Made by a program: the position numbers and the translations under genes. Positions 1 to 6,274 of a stretch of 35,157 nucleotides of DNA are shown in pieces. How positions within the stretch are numbered: the first letter of the stretch is position 1; every line of letters starts with the position of its first letter. Under the pieces are notes generated by a model. It was not told where the DNA came from. It did not search any database and saw only the letters and a list, made by a program, of their open reading frames with translations. This DNA comes from an uncultured Veillonella sp. (GTDB taxonomy: Bacteria > Bacillota > Negativicutes > Veillonellales > Veillonellaceae). The stretch covers positions 1 to 35,157 of the forward strand of contig CAKPXR010000012.1 in assembly GCA_934202215.1 (NCBI GenBank), read 5' to 3'.

Positions 1-151
1 CAAAATAAGTCATAAAATCGATGAAAAATAAGTATATATGAACTAATAGTGAGGAATAGCTTATATAGTGGGTTCTTTTGTTTAGGGCTACTATAAATTG
101 TATATCTTGATGAAATTTTATGATTTTTAACCCCACAAAAAGTGTAAAATC

Positions 152-160
152 TGATATAAT
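152..160 (+). promoter_or_regulatory. Extended -10 promoter for the first operon
   Basis: A TG-n-TATAAT extended -10 element lies at 152-160, which would start transcription near 167. No good -35 hexamer is visible upstream, which is usual for extended -10 promoters. It is the only convincing promoter before the small membrane protein and tag. Confidence 0.5.
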
Positions 161-175
161 AATAGTATAAAATTG

Positions 176-199
176 ACTACGCGAATGCGTAGTTTTCTT
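176..199 (+). promoter_or_regulatory. Short hairpin with T tract in the 5' leader
   Basis: ACTACGC (176-182) pairs perfectly with GCGTAGT (187-193) around a GAAT tetraloop, followed by TTTTCTTATTTTG. With the start predicted near 167, the hairpin would sit almost at the 5' end of the mRNA. It could be a weak attenuator or a 5' stabilising hairpin. The 7-bp stem makes strong termination doubtful. Confidence 0.4.
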
Positions 200-224
200 A
201 TTTTGTGTTTATATAGGTAGTCCC

Positions 225-668
225 ATGAGTGTAGTGAAGCCCTTGTTAGTGCTATTAGAACCGTATATCGTATATAAAGCCTATTTATGGGCCCTCCGCT
301 TTATGGCACATCCATTGACTTGGGAAGGCGAGGTGGATTTGTTCTCCTTGACCTTAACAGTGCTACTCACTCTTGATGCGGTGGCTTTACCGCTAGTTAT
401 TTTGTATTGTCCTGGCTTGAATCCTGGTAAGCCCATTCCTGATTGGATTCGCCGTTTAGGTACGCCAATTTATATCGTTCATAATTGGTTAGATGGTAAG
501 GTAGGCGGCGGTACATCTACACCGATTGTATGGCTCCGTAGAACTTTACATTCACTTCTATTATTTATCTATTATCTCGTGCCGTTTTACGTAGGCGGTC
601 ATCTCGTGATGGGCCTCGTTGTGGCGCTTATGTATGACGTTCTTGTATGGGCTCATGGTGGTGTGTGA
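225..668 (+). CDS. Small hydrophobic membrane protein of unknown function
   Basis: This 147-residue protein has about three or four hydrophobic stretches: near residues 5-30, 38-62, 108-125 and 125-142. A polar middle section (about 65-105) is rich in G, P and W. I do not recognise a family. The only firm context is translational coupling: its TGA stop (666-668) shares its last base with the ATG of the next gene (668-670), so the two are co-translated. That places it with the DNA repair glycosylase tag, but a functional link cannot be inferred. The frame is intact across 444 nt and the preceding promoter is plausible, so it is probably a real gene. Confidence 0.75.
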   Translation: MSVVKPLLVLLEPYIVYKAYLWALRFMAHPLTWEGEVDLFSLTLTVLLTLDAVALPLVILYCPGLNPGKPIPDWIRRLGTPIYIVHNWLDGKVGGGTSTPIVWLRRTLHSLLLFIYYLVPFYVGGHLVMGLVVALMYDVLVWAHGGV

Positions 669-1267
669 TGGCGACTTGTGAATGGCCGACGACTCCTTTG
701 TATCAGGCGTACCACGATTATGAGTGGGGTAGACCGATTCATGATGATCGTCTTCAATTTGAACACCTTTGTCTTGAAAGTCTCCAATGTGGCCTTAGTT
801 GGCTTACGATTTTGAATAAACGAGAGATTATACGAGATTGCTTTGATCATTTTGATATTGATGCGGTTGCCTCTTATGGTGAAAGCGACGTAGCGCGAAT
901 CATGCAGACTGAGGGGATGTTGAAGTCTCGACCTAAAATTGAAGCGATTATTAACAATGCGTTGGCGTTTAAAAGGATTCAATTAGAATTTGGTTCATTT
1001 TGCAATTATATCTGGGCTTTCACAGATCATAAAACAATTATTTATGAAAATCATCCAGAAGGGGATGTGCCAGCAAAAAATGGTTTGTCTACGCGGATTA
1101 GCAAGGATTTAAAGCAGCGGGGATTTAAGTTTGTAGGGCCTGTTACTATTTATTCCCATCTGCAAGCGAGTGGTCTTATCAATGATCATGGCAAGGATTG
1201 CCCTTGCTTTGATGAGATTAATAGCTCCACAGTGAGTATACGATTACCTGTCGATGATGAGGGTTAA
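668..1267 (+). CDS. tag: DNA-3-methyladenine glycosylase I
   Basis: Excises 3-methyladenine from alkylated DNA as the first step of base excision repair in the cytoplasm. The 199-aa product has the whole family layout: the N-terminal zinc ligands Cys4 and His16, the LCLE...GLSW block with the catalytic-pocket glutamate, a KREIIRDCF helix, and the C-terminal zinc-ligand segment DHGKDCPC. The ATG at 668 is chosen over the in-frame ATG at 647, because it places Cys4 where the family has it and overlaps the upstream stop as TGATG. It is the second gene of a two-gene operon. The last 15 or so residues are not conserved in kind. Confidence 0.93.
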   Translation: MATCEWPTTPLYQAYHDYEWGRPIHDDRLQFEHLCLESLQCGLSWLTILNKREIIRDCFDHFDIDAVASYGESDVARIMQTEGMLKSRPKIEAIINNALAFKRIQLEFGSFCNYIWAFTDHKTIIYENHPEGDVPAKNGLSTRISKDLKQRGFKFVGPVTIYSHLQASGLINDHGKDCPCFDEINSSTVSIRLPVDDEG

Positions 1268-1306
1268 CAATAGCTTTTTTGCATGGAATATGTTACAAAT
1301 TTGAAT

Positions 1307-1497
1307 TTGTATTAAACCGTACTCTAAGGTGTACACTATAGGTGATGGGAAGATAGCGGCCCATCATATGTCGGCCCGCTTTATATACAAACACATATAT
1401 TCTCTCTCTCCAAGGCGGGTCTCTCATATACTTCTCTCTCAAAGCTATACAAATAACATGAAGCCTCTATCCTTAAATGGATAGGGGCTTTTTGCTA
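1307..1497 (+). ncRNA. Candidate CU-rich small RNA with its own promoter and terminator
   Basis: Between tag and the DUF554 gene there is a transcription-unit-like layout without an ORF. It has TTGTAT (1307-1312), a 19-nt gap, TACACT (1332-1337), then two potential stems and an intrinsic terminator. Stem one is GATGGG (near 1344) with CCCATC. Stem two is GGCCCGC (near 1374-1380) with GCGGGTC (near 1415-1421), closing a loop that contains TCTCTCTCTCC (1401-1411). Single-stranded TCTCTC (1420-1425) and CTTCTCTCTC (1431-1440) follow. Repeated CU-rich unpaired segments are what antisense regulators of Shine-Dalgarno sequences use, so this reads like a riboregulator. It does not resemble 6S, tmRNA, SRP or RNase P RNA. 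The -35 is weak, and it could instead be a long 3' UTR of tag. Confidence 0.45.
1462..1494 (+). terminator. Intrinsic terminator
   Basis: An 11-bp stem (AGCCTCTATCC with GGATAGGGGCT, one G-U pair) closes a TTAAAT loop, followed by CTTTTTGC. It ends the tag operon and/or the candidate small RNA. Confidence 0.85.
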
Positions 1498-1578
1498 TGT
1501 AAATTGATTTATTTCGATGTAGTTGGTATACTGATGATATATTAAACTATTACTTTCACGATTTAGAAAGGGAAATAT

Positions 1579-2295
1579 ATGATTGGTTTGGGTACGGCCA
1601 TTAATATTGGTCTCATTATAGCTGGCAGCTTGTGCGGTATCGCATTTGGTCGGTTTATGAAAGAAAATTTGAAACAGACACTCATGGTGGTGAGTGGTAT
1701 TATCGTACTCCTCCTAGGGATGAGTGGGGCCATGCAATATATGCTAGTCATCGTAAATGGCTCCTTGCAAACTACAGGGCCACTGTTGATGATTATTAGC
1801 ATGGTTGTAGGCGCTATTATTGGTGAGATTATTGATTTGAACCGTTGGATTACTGTCTTTGGTGATTGGGTAAAAGCAAAAACTGGCAATACTGGTGATC
1901 CACAGTTCACTCATGCTTTTATTACGGCGTCGCTTACGTTTACTGTAGGTGCTATGGGCGTTCTCGGTTCTATTCAAGATGGTCTGACAGGGAACTATCA
2001 AACGTTGCTGTTAAAGGGCATCCTCGATGGTATCATCGTTATGGTTATGACCTCTTCTATGGGGAAAGGGGCGTTGTTCTCCTTTATTCCTGTTGGAATC
2101 ACGCAATGGATTATCACTGCTATGGCTCATATTGCGGCACCGTTGATGACACCGAGCGCTATCGATAATCTGTCCTATGTTGGATCCATTCTAATTTTCT
2201 GTGTCGGTATCGACCTCATTTGGCCTGGTAAAGTACGTATCGCAAACCTATTGCCTGCCATCTTTGTGGCTATGGGACTTACATTCTTGTTATAA
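1579..2295 (+). CDS. DUF554 family membrane protein
   Basis: A 238-aa polytopic inner-membrane protein with about six or seven hydrophobic helices. It starts with the family's N-terminal helix (GTAINIGLIIAGSLCGI) and carries the internal glycine/serine-rich segments (GAMGVLGSIQDGLTG, VMVMTSSMGKGALFS) that mark DUF554 (YdfK/YqgA-like) proteins. No biochemical role is established for the family, and a transport role is only a guess. The GAAAGGG ribosome binding site sits just upstream of the ATG. It is monocistronic, preceded by the terminator at 1462-1494 and followed by one at 2395-2464. Confidence 0.88.
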   Translation: MIGLGTAINIGLIIAGSLCGIAFGRFMKENLKQTLMVVSGIIVLLLGMSGAMQYMLVIVNGSLQTTGPLLMIISMVVGAIIGEIIDLNRWITVFGDWVKAKTGNTGDPQFTHAFITASLTFTVGAMGVLGSIQDGLTGNYQTLLLKGILDGIIVMVMTSSMGKGALFSFIPVGITQWIITAMAHIAAPLMTPSAIDNLSYVGSILIFCVGIDLIWPGKVRIANLLPAIFVAMGLTFLL

Positions 2296-2394
2296 ATAAG
2301 GTTTGTATTATCTAAATTATCTCAGCTAGGATATTAGTTATATTATATTAAGCTATAATTAGCTCTTTATTTGCTACAACTTACTACATCTTAT

Positions 2395-2464
2395 AAGACC
2401 TATATTCTCTAACCGCTTCGCATTGATTTATATGGGAAACAGTAGGGCGTATAGGTCTTTTTTT
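2395..2464 (+). terminator. Intrinsic terminator with a long loop
   Basis: AAGACCTATA (2395-2404) pairs with TATAGGTCTT (2450-2459), followed by a run of T residues to 2464. The 45-nt loop could fold further. It lies about 100 nt past the DUF554 stop. Confidence 0.75.
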
Positions 2465-2474
2465 AAGACTACAG

Positions 2475-2570
2475 ATGGATTTAGATTTGCTTGAGGCAGA
2501 GGATACAGAGGGGCTTCAAGCTGATCTGAAGAATATAAGATGTATTACAAATCAATGTACTGCTGATTGA
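2475..2570 (+). pseudogene. Possible gene remnant or 31-aa acidic mini-ORF
   Basis: An ATG at 2475 opens a 31-codon frame rich in Asp, Glu and Leu (starting MDLDLLEAEDTEGLQADLK) and ending with TGA at 2568-2570. Its composition is protein-like, unlike the AT-rich spacer around it. It has no ribosome binding site and directly follows a terminator, so a decayed fragment of a longer gene is more likely than an expressed peptide. Confidence 0.2.
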
Positions 2571-2646
2571 TAATTTTCGATGTATTTGGTACACTTAATT
2601 TATAAATATATCGTTAAAATATTAAGTATTACTATAAGGAGACGCT

Positions 2647-3000
2647 ATGTTATTCGTTGAATATCCTAAATGCACAACATGCAAAAAAGCAAAGAAATTC
2701 TTAGATGATCATAATATTACATACACAGATCGTGACATTAAGTCTGAAAATCCTACAGCTGAAGAAATCGCTGCATGGTATCCACAGTCTGGTAAAGACT
2801 TAAAAGCATTCTTCAATACATCTGGTATGATTTACCGTGAACAACAATTGAAGGATAAATTGCCAAACCTTAGCGAAGAAGAAAAATTAGCTCTTCTAGC
2901 ATCTAATGGTATGCTTGTAAAACGTCCTATCTTGGTACTTGAAGATAAAGTTCTGGTTGGCTTTAAAGAAGCCGAATGGATTGAGGCGTTGAAGCTCTAA
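2647..3000 (+). CDS. Spx/ArsC-family thioredoxin-fold protein
   Basis: This 117-aa protein belongs to the ArsC/Spx/YffB family. The N-terminal beta strand leads to a CxxC motif (Cys9-Thr-Thr-Cys12). The DRDIKSENPT region and the C-terminal MLVKRPILV motif, with its cis-proline-like RP, are typical. Members are either glutaredoxin-like arsenate reductases or Spx-type redox regulators that bind RNA polymerase. The CxxC at the N terminus fits Spx-like and YffB-like members as well as reductases, so the exact role is open. No ars genes are nearby, which argues mildly against arsenate reduction. The site AAGGAG is placed well before the ATG. Its terminator follows at 3017. Confidence 0.85.
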   Translation: MLFVEYPKCTTCKKAKKFLDDHNITYTDRDIKSENPTAEEIAAWYPQSGKDLKAFFNTSGMIYREQQLKDKLPNLSEEEKLALLASNGMLVKRPILVLEDKVLVGFKEAEWIEALKL

Positions 3001-3016
3001 TTTCATAACTTGGGTC

Positions 3017-3079
3017 AAGCCCCTATCTCTAAAAGCCTCCATAGCGAGCTAAGTCATTTTTAGAGATAGGGGCTTTTCC
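3017..3079 (+). terminator. Strong intrinsic terminator
   Basis: AAGCCCCTATCTCTAAAA (3017-3034) pairs with its near-perfect complement around 3057-3075 and is followed by TTTTCCTTTT. The loop and right arm contain sequence that is repeated further downstream (see the repeat entry). Confidence 0.85.
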
Positions 3080-3263
3080 TTTTATATGAAATTTGACTCT
3101 TCAATTAAGTCCTCTGGGAAGAGCCTCCATAGTGAGTTAAGTCGATTTTAGGGACCTGTTCTTTCTACGTCTAATAAAGAAATAAGAGCTTTCAACAAAA
3201 GCTCTTAAGGGACTGTCATTTTTAGAGATAGGGACTTGTTCTTTCTGCGTCTAATAAAGAAAT
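3034..3263 (+). repeat. Mosaic of imperfect direct repeats derived from a terminator
   Basis: A 22-nt segment beginning AGCCTCCATAG at 3034-3055 recurs at 3122-3143 with two C/T changes. A 33-nt segment beginning GGGACCTGTTC at 3151-3183 recurs at 3231-3263 with two changes. The TTTTTAGAGATAGGG piece of the terminator also recurs near 3220-3233. A hairpin (AGAGCTTT with AAAGCTCT, about 3185-3207) lies between the copies. There are no ORFs. The pattern suggests local duplication of a terminator/intergenic element, or a short MITE-like repeat. Confidence 0.6.
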
Positions 3264-3370
3264 CATCACTTATACTTAGATTATTTAAGGGAGAGATTAT
3301 TTTTATGAATTTGTTCTTCTCCTATTCTATCTAGAGATTATAGTTCTTTACCGTTATCGAAAAAAATAAT

Positions 3371-3399
3371 TTGTATATAATTCATGTATTTTGTATAAT
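3371..3399 (+). promoter_or_regulatory. Promoter of the membrane-only ATPase-like gene
   Basis: TTGTAT (3371-3376), a 17-nt spacer, then a perfect TATAAT (3394-3399), predicting a start near 3405 and a leader of about 160 nt. The metal-type operator at 3415-3430 lies just downstream of the start, where a bound repressor would block the polymerase. Confidence 0.6.
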
Positions 3400-3414
3400 G
3401 TTTACATTGTAGAT

Positions 3415-3430
3415 ATACCCCTATGGGTAC
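3415..3430 (+). promoter_or_regulatory. CsoR/CstR-like operator
   Basis: ATACCCCTATGGGTAC is an interrupted palindrome with the C-tract/G-tract arms typical of operators for CsoR-family (copper) and CstR-type (persulfide) repressors. Two related sites sit before the complete P1B-ATPase at 6071-6118, so the same repressor may control both genes. No csoR gene is in this window. Confidence 0.6.
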
Positions 3431-3566
3431 ATAGATTCATAAAATACTTTAGGTTCATAGGGTTTTGAATTAATTTAGGTATAGAGAGTTCTGAATTAAT
3501 ATTGTGTTGTTTTTTGTTTTATTTCCGGAGTAAGTAAGGACGGTTCTAGTGTATAGAGAGGTCTAT

Positions 3567-4340
3567 ATGAAATTTTTACAGTCTTTATCGGCGCAGGTGT
3601 CGCTATTCACGCAAGGTGCTATTTTAGCGCTAGGTGTTTTATTTATGTTATTAGATGTGATTACAGAGGCGCTTAATCCCGTAATTGATTTGGCTTGGGT
3701 GACGGTTCTTGTTTGTGGTTTGCCGCTGCTCATCAATAGCGTTCAAAGTATTTTGAAGCATTTAGAGATCCACGCTAATTTTCTCATCGTTGTAGCTATG
3801 GTAGCGCTTATTTCAATTGGTGATTATCATACGGCGGCTTATGTGGGCCTCATTGTACAGTTGGGCTTCTTTTTGGAACAGCTTATCACAGGTGAGCCAC
3901 ATTATACCTTAGATGATGACATGCTTCCTGCCATGCCATCTCAACTCGTTGCTATGCGTCAGGGCATTAACAATTATTCATCTGTTATTGTTGTGGCTGT
4001 ATTGCTATTATCTATGGGCTCCTTTGCATTGACACAGGATTTCATACATACTGTAACATTGTTATTGGTACTTTGCCCATGTTCCTTGGAGCTTATCTTA
4101 GTGGCGCTTATGATGGGATCTCTTGTGGATGACGCATCTCCTGTATCGGAGCTTTCAAAAGGAACAAAGCAGTCTCATTTAGGCCTACTCATCGTGTCCA
4201 TTTTATTCCACATTGCCATTATCGGTGCTGGTGTATTTGGCTTCATTGATCCTGTTACGGCTGTAGCATTACACGGATTGGCACGACTTGGTCTCGTGTA
4301 TAATTTGAAAGTTTTAAATGGTTCTTTGTGTGTAGCATAG
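3567..4340 (+). CDS. Membrane-only P1B-ATPase-like protein lacking all catalytic domains
   Basis: This 257-aa protein is colinear with the membrane part of the heavy-metal ATPase encoded at 6275. Four helices (about 17-33, 42-60, 72-85, 90-107) include a shared W-x-T-x-L-x-C-G-L-P block at residues 44-53, identically numbered in both proteins. A 30-aa linker replaces the actuator domain, so there is no TGES. Helices 5-6 carry the metal-site motif Cys170-Pro-Cys172. An 18-residue linker replaces the entire phosphorylation and nucleotide domains, so there is no DKTGT and no GDGVND. Helices 7-8 (205-247) retain the DP and H-G pattern of the ATPase's SP and HNGG. It cannot hydrolyse ATP. The frame is clean, and it has its own promoter, operator and terminator. 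I chose ATG 3567 (GAGAGG site) over GTG 3549. It may be a metal-binding partner or regulator of the full pump, or a decaying but still open gene. Confidence 0.8.
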   Translation: MKFLQSLSAQVSLFTQGAILALGVLFMLLDVITEALNPVIDLAWVTVLVCGLPLLINSVQSILKHLEIHANFLIVVAMVALISIGDYHTAAYVGLIVQLGFFLEQLITGEPHYTLDDDMLPAMPSQLVAMRQGINNYSSVIVVAVLLLSMGSFALTQDFIHTVTLLLVLCPCSLELILVALMMGSLVDDASPVSELSKGTKQSHLGLLIVSILFHIAIIGAGVFGFIDPVTAVALHGLARLGLVYNLKVLNGSLCVA

Positions 4341-4372
4341 AATTTAGTGCTGTATATAGTTTTAGACATAAT

Positions 4373-4410
4373 AAAATCCCCTAGTAACGATGCGTTACTA
4401 GGGGATTTTT
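4373..4410. terminator. Bidirectional intrinsic terminator
   Basis: AAAATCCCCTAGTAAC pairs with GTTACTAGGGGATTTTT around a GATGC loop. The A tract and T tract on either side make it work in both directions, for the ATPase-like gene (plus) and glpT (minus), which converge here. Confidence 0.92.
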
Positions 4411-4436
4411 GCGTTCATACAACGGTTTGTTGTTGA

Positions 4437-5768
4437 TTAGTTTTTAGCTTGGGATTTATCACCAAGTGTGAGAAGTAGGAATACGATAGCGAGGATACAT
4501 GCACCAACGAGGGCTACGAAGCCGCCATCCCAACCATAAAGGTCAACCATGAGACCCATGAAGGCACCAGCACCAGCGGAACCGATGAGGTAACCAAGAA
4601 GGCCTGTAAGACCAGTAGCACCACCTGTTGCTACACGTGGAACCATGTCGGCTGCTTGAAGGCCGATCATCATAACTGGACCGTAGATGAGGAAGCCGAT
4701 AGCGATAAGTGCTAGGTTATCGATAAGGATATTGCCTGCTGGGTTGAACCAGTAAACGAGGATAGCCAAGATAACGAATAGCATGAAGCAGATCGTAGCT
4801 GGAGCACGGCGGCCGCGGAATACACGGTCACTTAAGTAGCCGCTTACGAGCATGCCTGGAATACCAGCCCATTCATACAAGAAGTAAGCCCAACGGGAAC
4901 CTTCTTTTGTAAAGCCTTTTACAGCAGTTAAATAGGTAGGAGCCCAACTTACTACGCCATAACGGATAAAGTATACAAAGATATTCGCAATTGCAAGGTA
5001 CCATAAGTATTTGTTATGCAAAATATATTTGTAGAAGATTTCCTTAAACGTAGTTTTATTTTCATCATTTACTTCAGCTGCTACTGGTTCATGTTTATAT
5101 TCCTCAATAGGCGGTAAACCACAGGATTGAGGCGTATCTTTTAACAATACAAATGTTACAATGGCTAAAACGATAGAAATAATCGCAGGGAAGAAGAAAA
5201 TACTATGCCATGTACCAAATAAATAGATACCTAAAGTAGCAAGTGGTGCAATGATGCCGCCACCGAGGTTATGGGACACGTTCCACCAGGACCACCAAGC
5301 ACCGCGTTCAGAACGGGAGAACCAAGTTACCATATTTTTCGCATATGGAGGATACCCCATACCTTGGAACCAACCATTTAAGAAGGCGAGCACGCACATA
5401 ATAGGAATACTGCTTAAAACACCAGGTAAGGTGCCGAATAATAACATAACTAAAGCACTGAGCAATAGACCTACTGTGGAGAAGAATTTTGGGTTAGAGC
5501 GGTCAGACGCATTACCCATAACAAATTTACTTATACCGTACGCTACGGATAAGAGGGTCATGACAATACCAAGATCCGCTTTTGTGTAGCCGTACTCAGC
5601 AATCATGTACGGAACAGCCAAACTAAAATTTTGGCGGATCAAATAGAATGTAGCATAACCAATAAATGTACCTGCAAAGACTTCTTTACGAAGACGTTTG
5701 TAGGTGGAATCGATTTGCCCCTCTGGTAATCGTTCAATGTGAGGAGCTGGAGAGAAAATCGACATCAT
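4437..5768 (-). CDS. glpT: Glycerol-3-phosphate/phosphate antiporter
   Basis: A 443-aa major-facilitator protein of the organophosphate:phosphate antiporter family with 12 predicted helices. It resembles E. coli GlpT along its whole length as I recall that sequence. Shared features are the MxSIFxPAPH start, the YxLIRQNF segment with the substrate arginine at Arg45, the second arginine in VYFIRYGVVSW, the central DTPQSCGLPPIEEYK loop, and the WAYFLYEWAGIPG and FLIYGPVMMIGL blocks. It imports glycerol-3-phosphate in exchange for phosphate. ATG 5768 is preferred to GTG 5771 because of the AAAGGA spacing and the match to the family start. Related hexose-phosphate carriers (UhpT) are possible but less similar. 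No glpK or glpQ lies adjacent, and it points away from both metal genes. The upstream region has an inverted repeat CATAC-CAT-GTATG at 5801-5813. Confidence 0.92.
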   Translation of the reverse strand: MMSIFSPAPHIERLPEGQIDSTYKRLRKEVFAGTFIGYATFYLIRQNFSLAVPYMIAEYGYTKADLGIVMTLLSVAYGISKFVMGNASDRSNPKFFSTVGLLLSALVMLLFGTLPGVLSSIPIMCVLAFLNGWFQGMGYPPYAKNMVTWFSRSERGAWWSWWNVSHNLGGGIIAPLATLGIYLFGTWHSIFFFPAIISIVLAIVTFVLLKDTPQSCGLPPIEEYKHEPVAAEVNDENKTTFKEIFYKYILHNKYLWYLAIANIFVYFIRYGVVSWAPTYLTAVKGFTKEGSRWAYFLYEWAGIPGMLVSGYLSDRVFRGRRAPATICFMLFVILAILVYWFNPAGNILIDNLALIAIGFLIYGPVMMIGLQAADMVPRVATGGATGLTGLLGYLIGSAGAGAFMGLMVDLYGWDGGFVALVGACILAIVFLLLTLGDKSQAKN

Positions 5769-6059
5769 CACACATCCTTTCTATAAAATGCCATTCTAAT
5801 CATACCATGTATGACTTTAAGTCGACTATATTTTATTTTTAAGTATGATAAATAGTTATTTTAGTACACCATTATGGGCTTAGCGCATAGATTATAGGTC
5901 ATTAAAATATCTTCTATTTTGGAATATTGATGAGGTTTATATATGAATGATTGCTCATGCATTTGTGTAATAGGCTAATGCACGAATTATATAATTTGGA
6001 TAGATCCAGTATTTATCTGTGCTTTTACCTATATATGAATATTTGTACATATTTCATTA

Positions 6060-6089
6060 TTGACACGAATATACCCATGGGGGTATAAA
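6060..6089 (+). promoter_or_regulatory. Promoter of the P1B-ATPase gene
   Basis: TTGACA (6060-6065), an 18-nt spacer, then TATAAA (6084-6089). The first operator lies inside the spacer and touches the -10, so a bound repressor would exclude RNA polymerase. The predicted leader is about 180 nt long. Confidence 0.7.
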
Positions 6090-6118
6090 ATAAATATAGG
6101 GTATACCCCCATTGGTAT
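6071..6118 (+). promoter_or_regulatory. Two CsoR/CstR-like operators
   Basis: Site 1 is ATACCCATGGGGGTAT (6071-6086), overlapping the promoter spacer and -10. Site 2 is ATACCCCCATTGGTAT (6103-6118), downstream of the start. Both share ATACCC...GGTAT arms with the site at 3415-3430. Their spacing of 32 bp (about three helical turns) puts them on the same face of the DNA. CsoR-family repressors typically bind such G/C-tract palindromes and release them on binding Cu(I) or on persulfidation. Confidence 0.65.
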
Positions 6119-6140
6119 ATAAAGAAGTAACATTAAAAGG

Positions 6141-6226
6141 ATAAACAACAAACTATAGAGATTAAGCAATACGCAGATATATGTTGTTTATCTTAGGTCA
6201 TATACATGGACGCATGTATATAGACC
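6141..6226 (+). promoter_or_regulatory. Folded 5' leader of the P1B-ATPase mRNA
   Basis: Two structures are visible. The first is a 10-bp perfect pairing of ATAAACAACA (6141-6150) with TGTTGTTTAT (6182-6191). Directly after it is a hairpin at 6196-6226, where GGTCATATACATG faces CATGTATATAGACC around GACG with one slipped position. No T tract follows, so it is not a terminator. It matches no riboswitch class I know. Confidence 0.5.
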
Positions 6227-6274
6227 ATAACAAATGTGTACATAGCATTATATAAGCTTTCACAGGAGGTATAT

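Noticed and set aside
3549..4340. Reading the membrane-only ATPase as a frameshifted full-length ATPase
   Set aside because: The following 100 nt hold a terminator and then a convergent glpT. No actuator, phosphorylation or nucleotide domain is encoded in any frame nearby, so it is not a simple frameshift.
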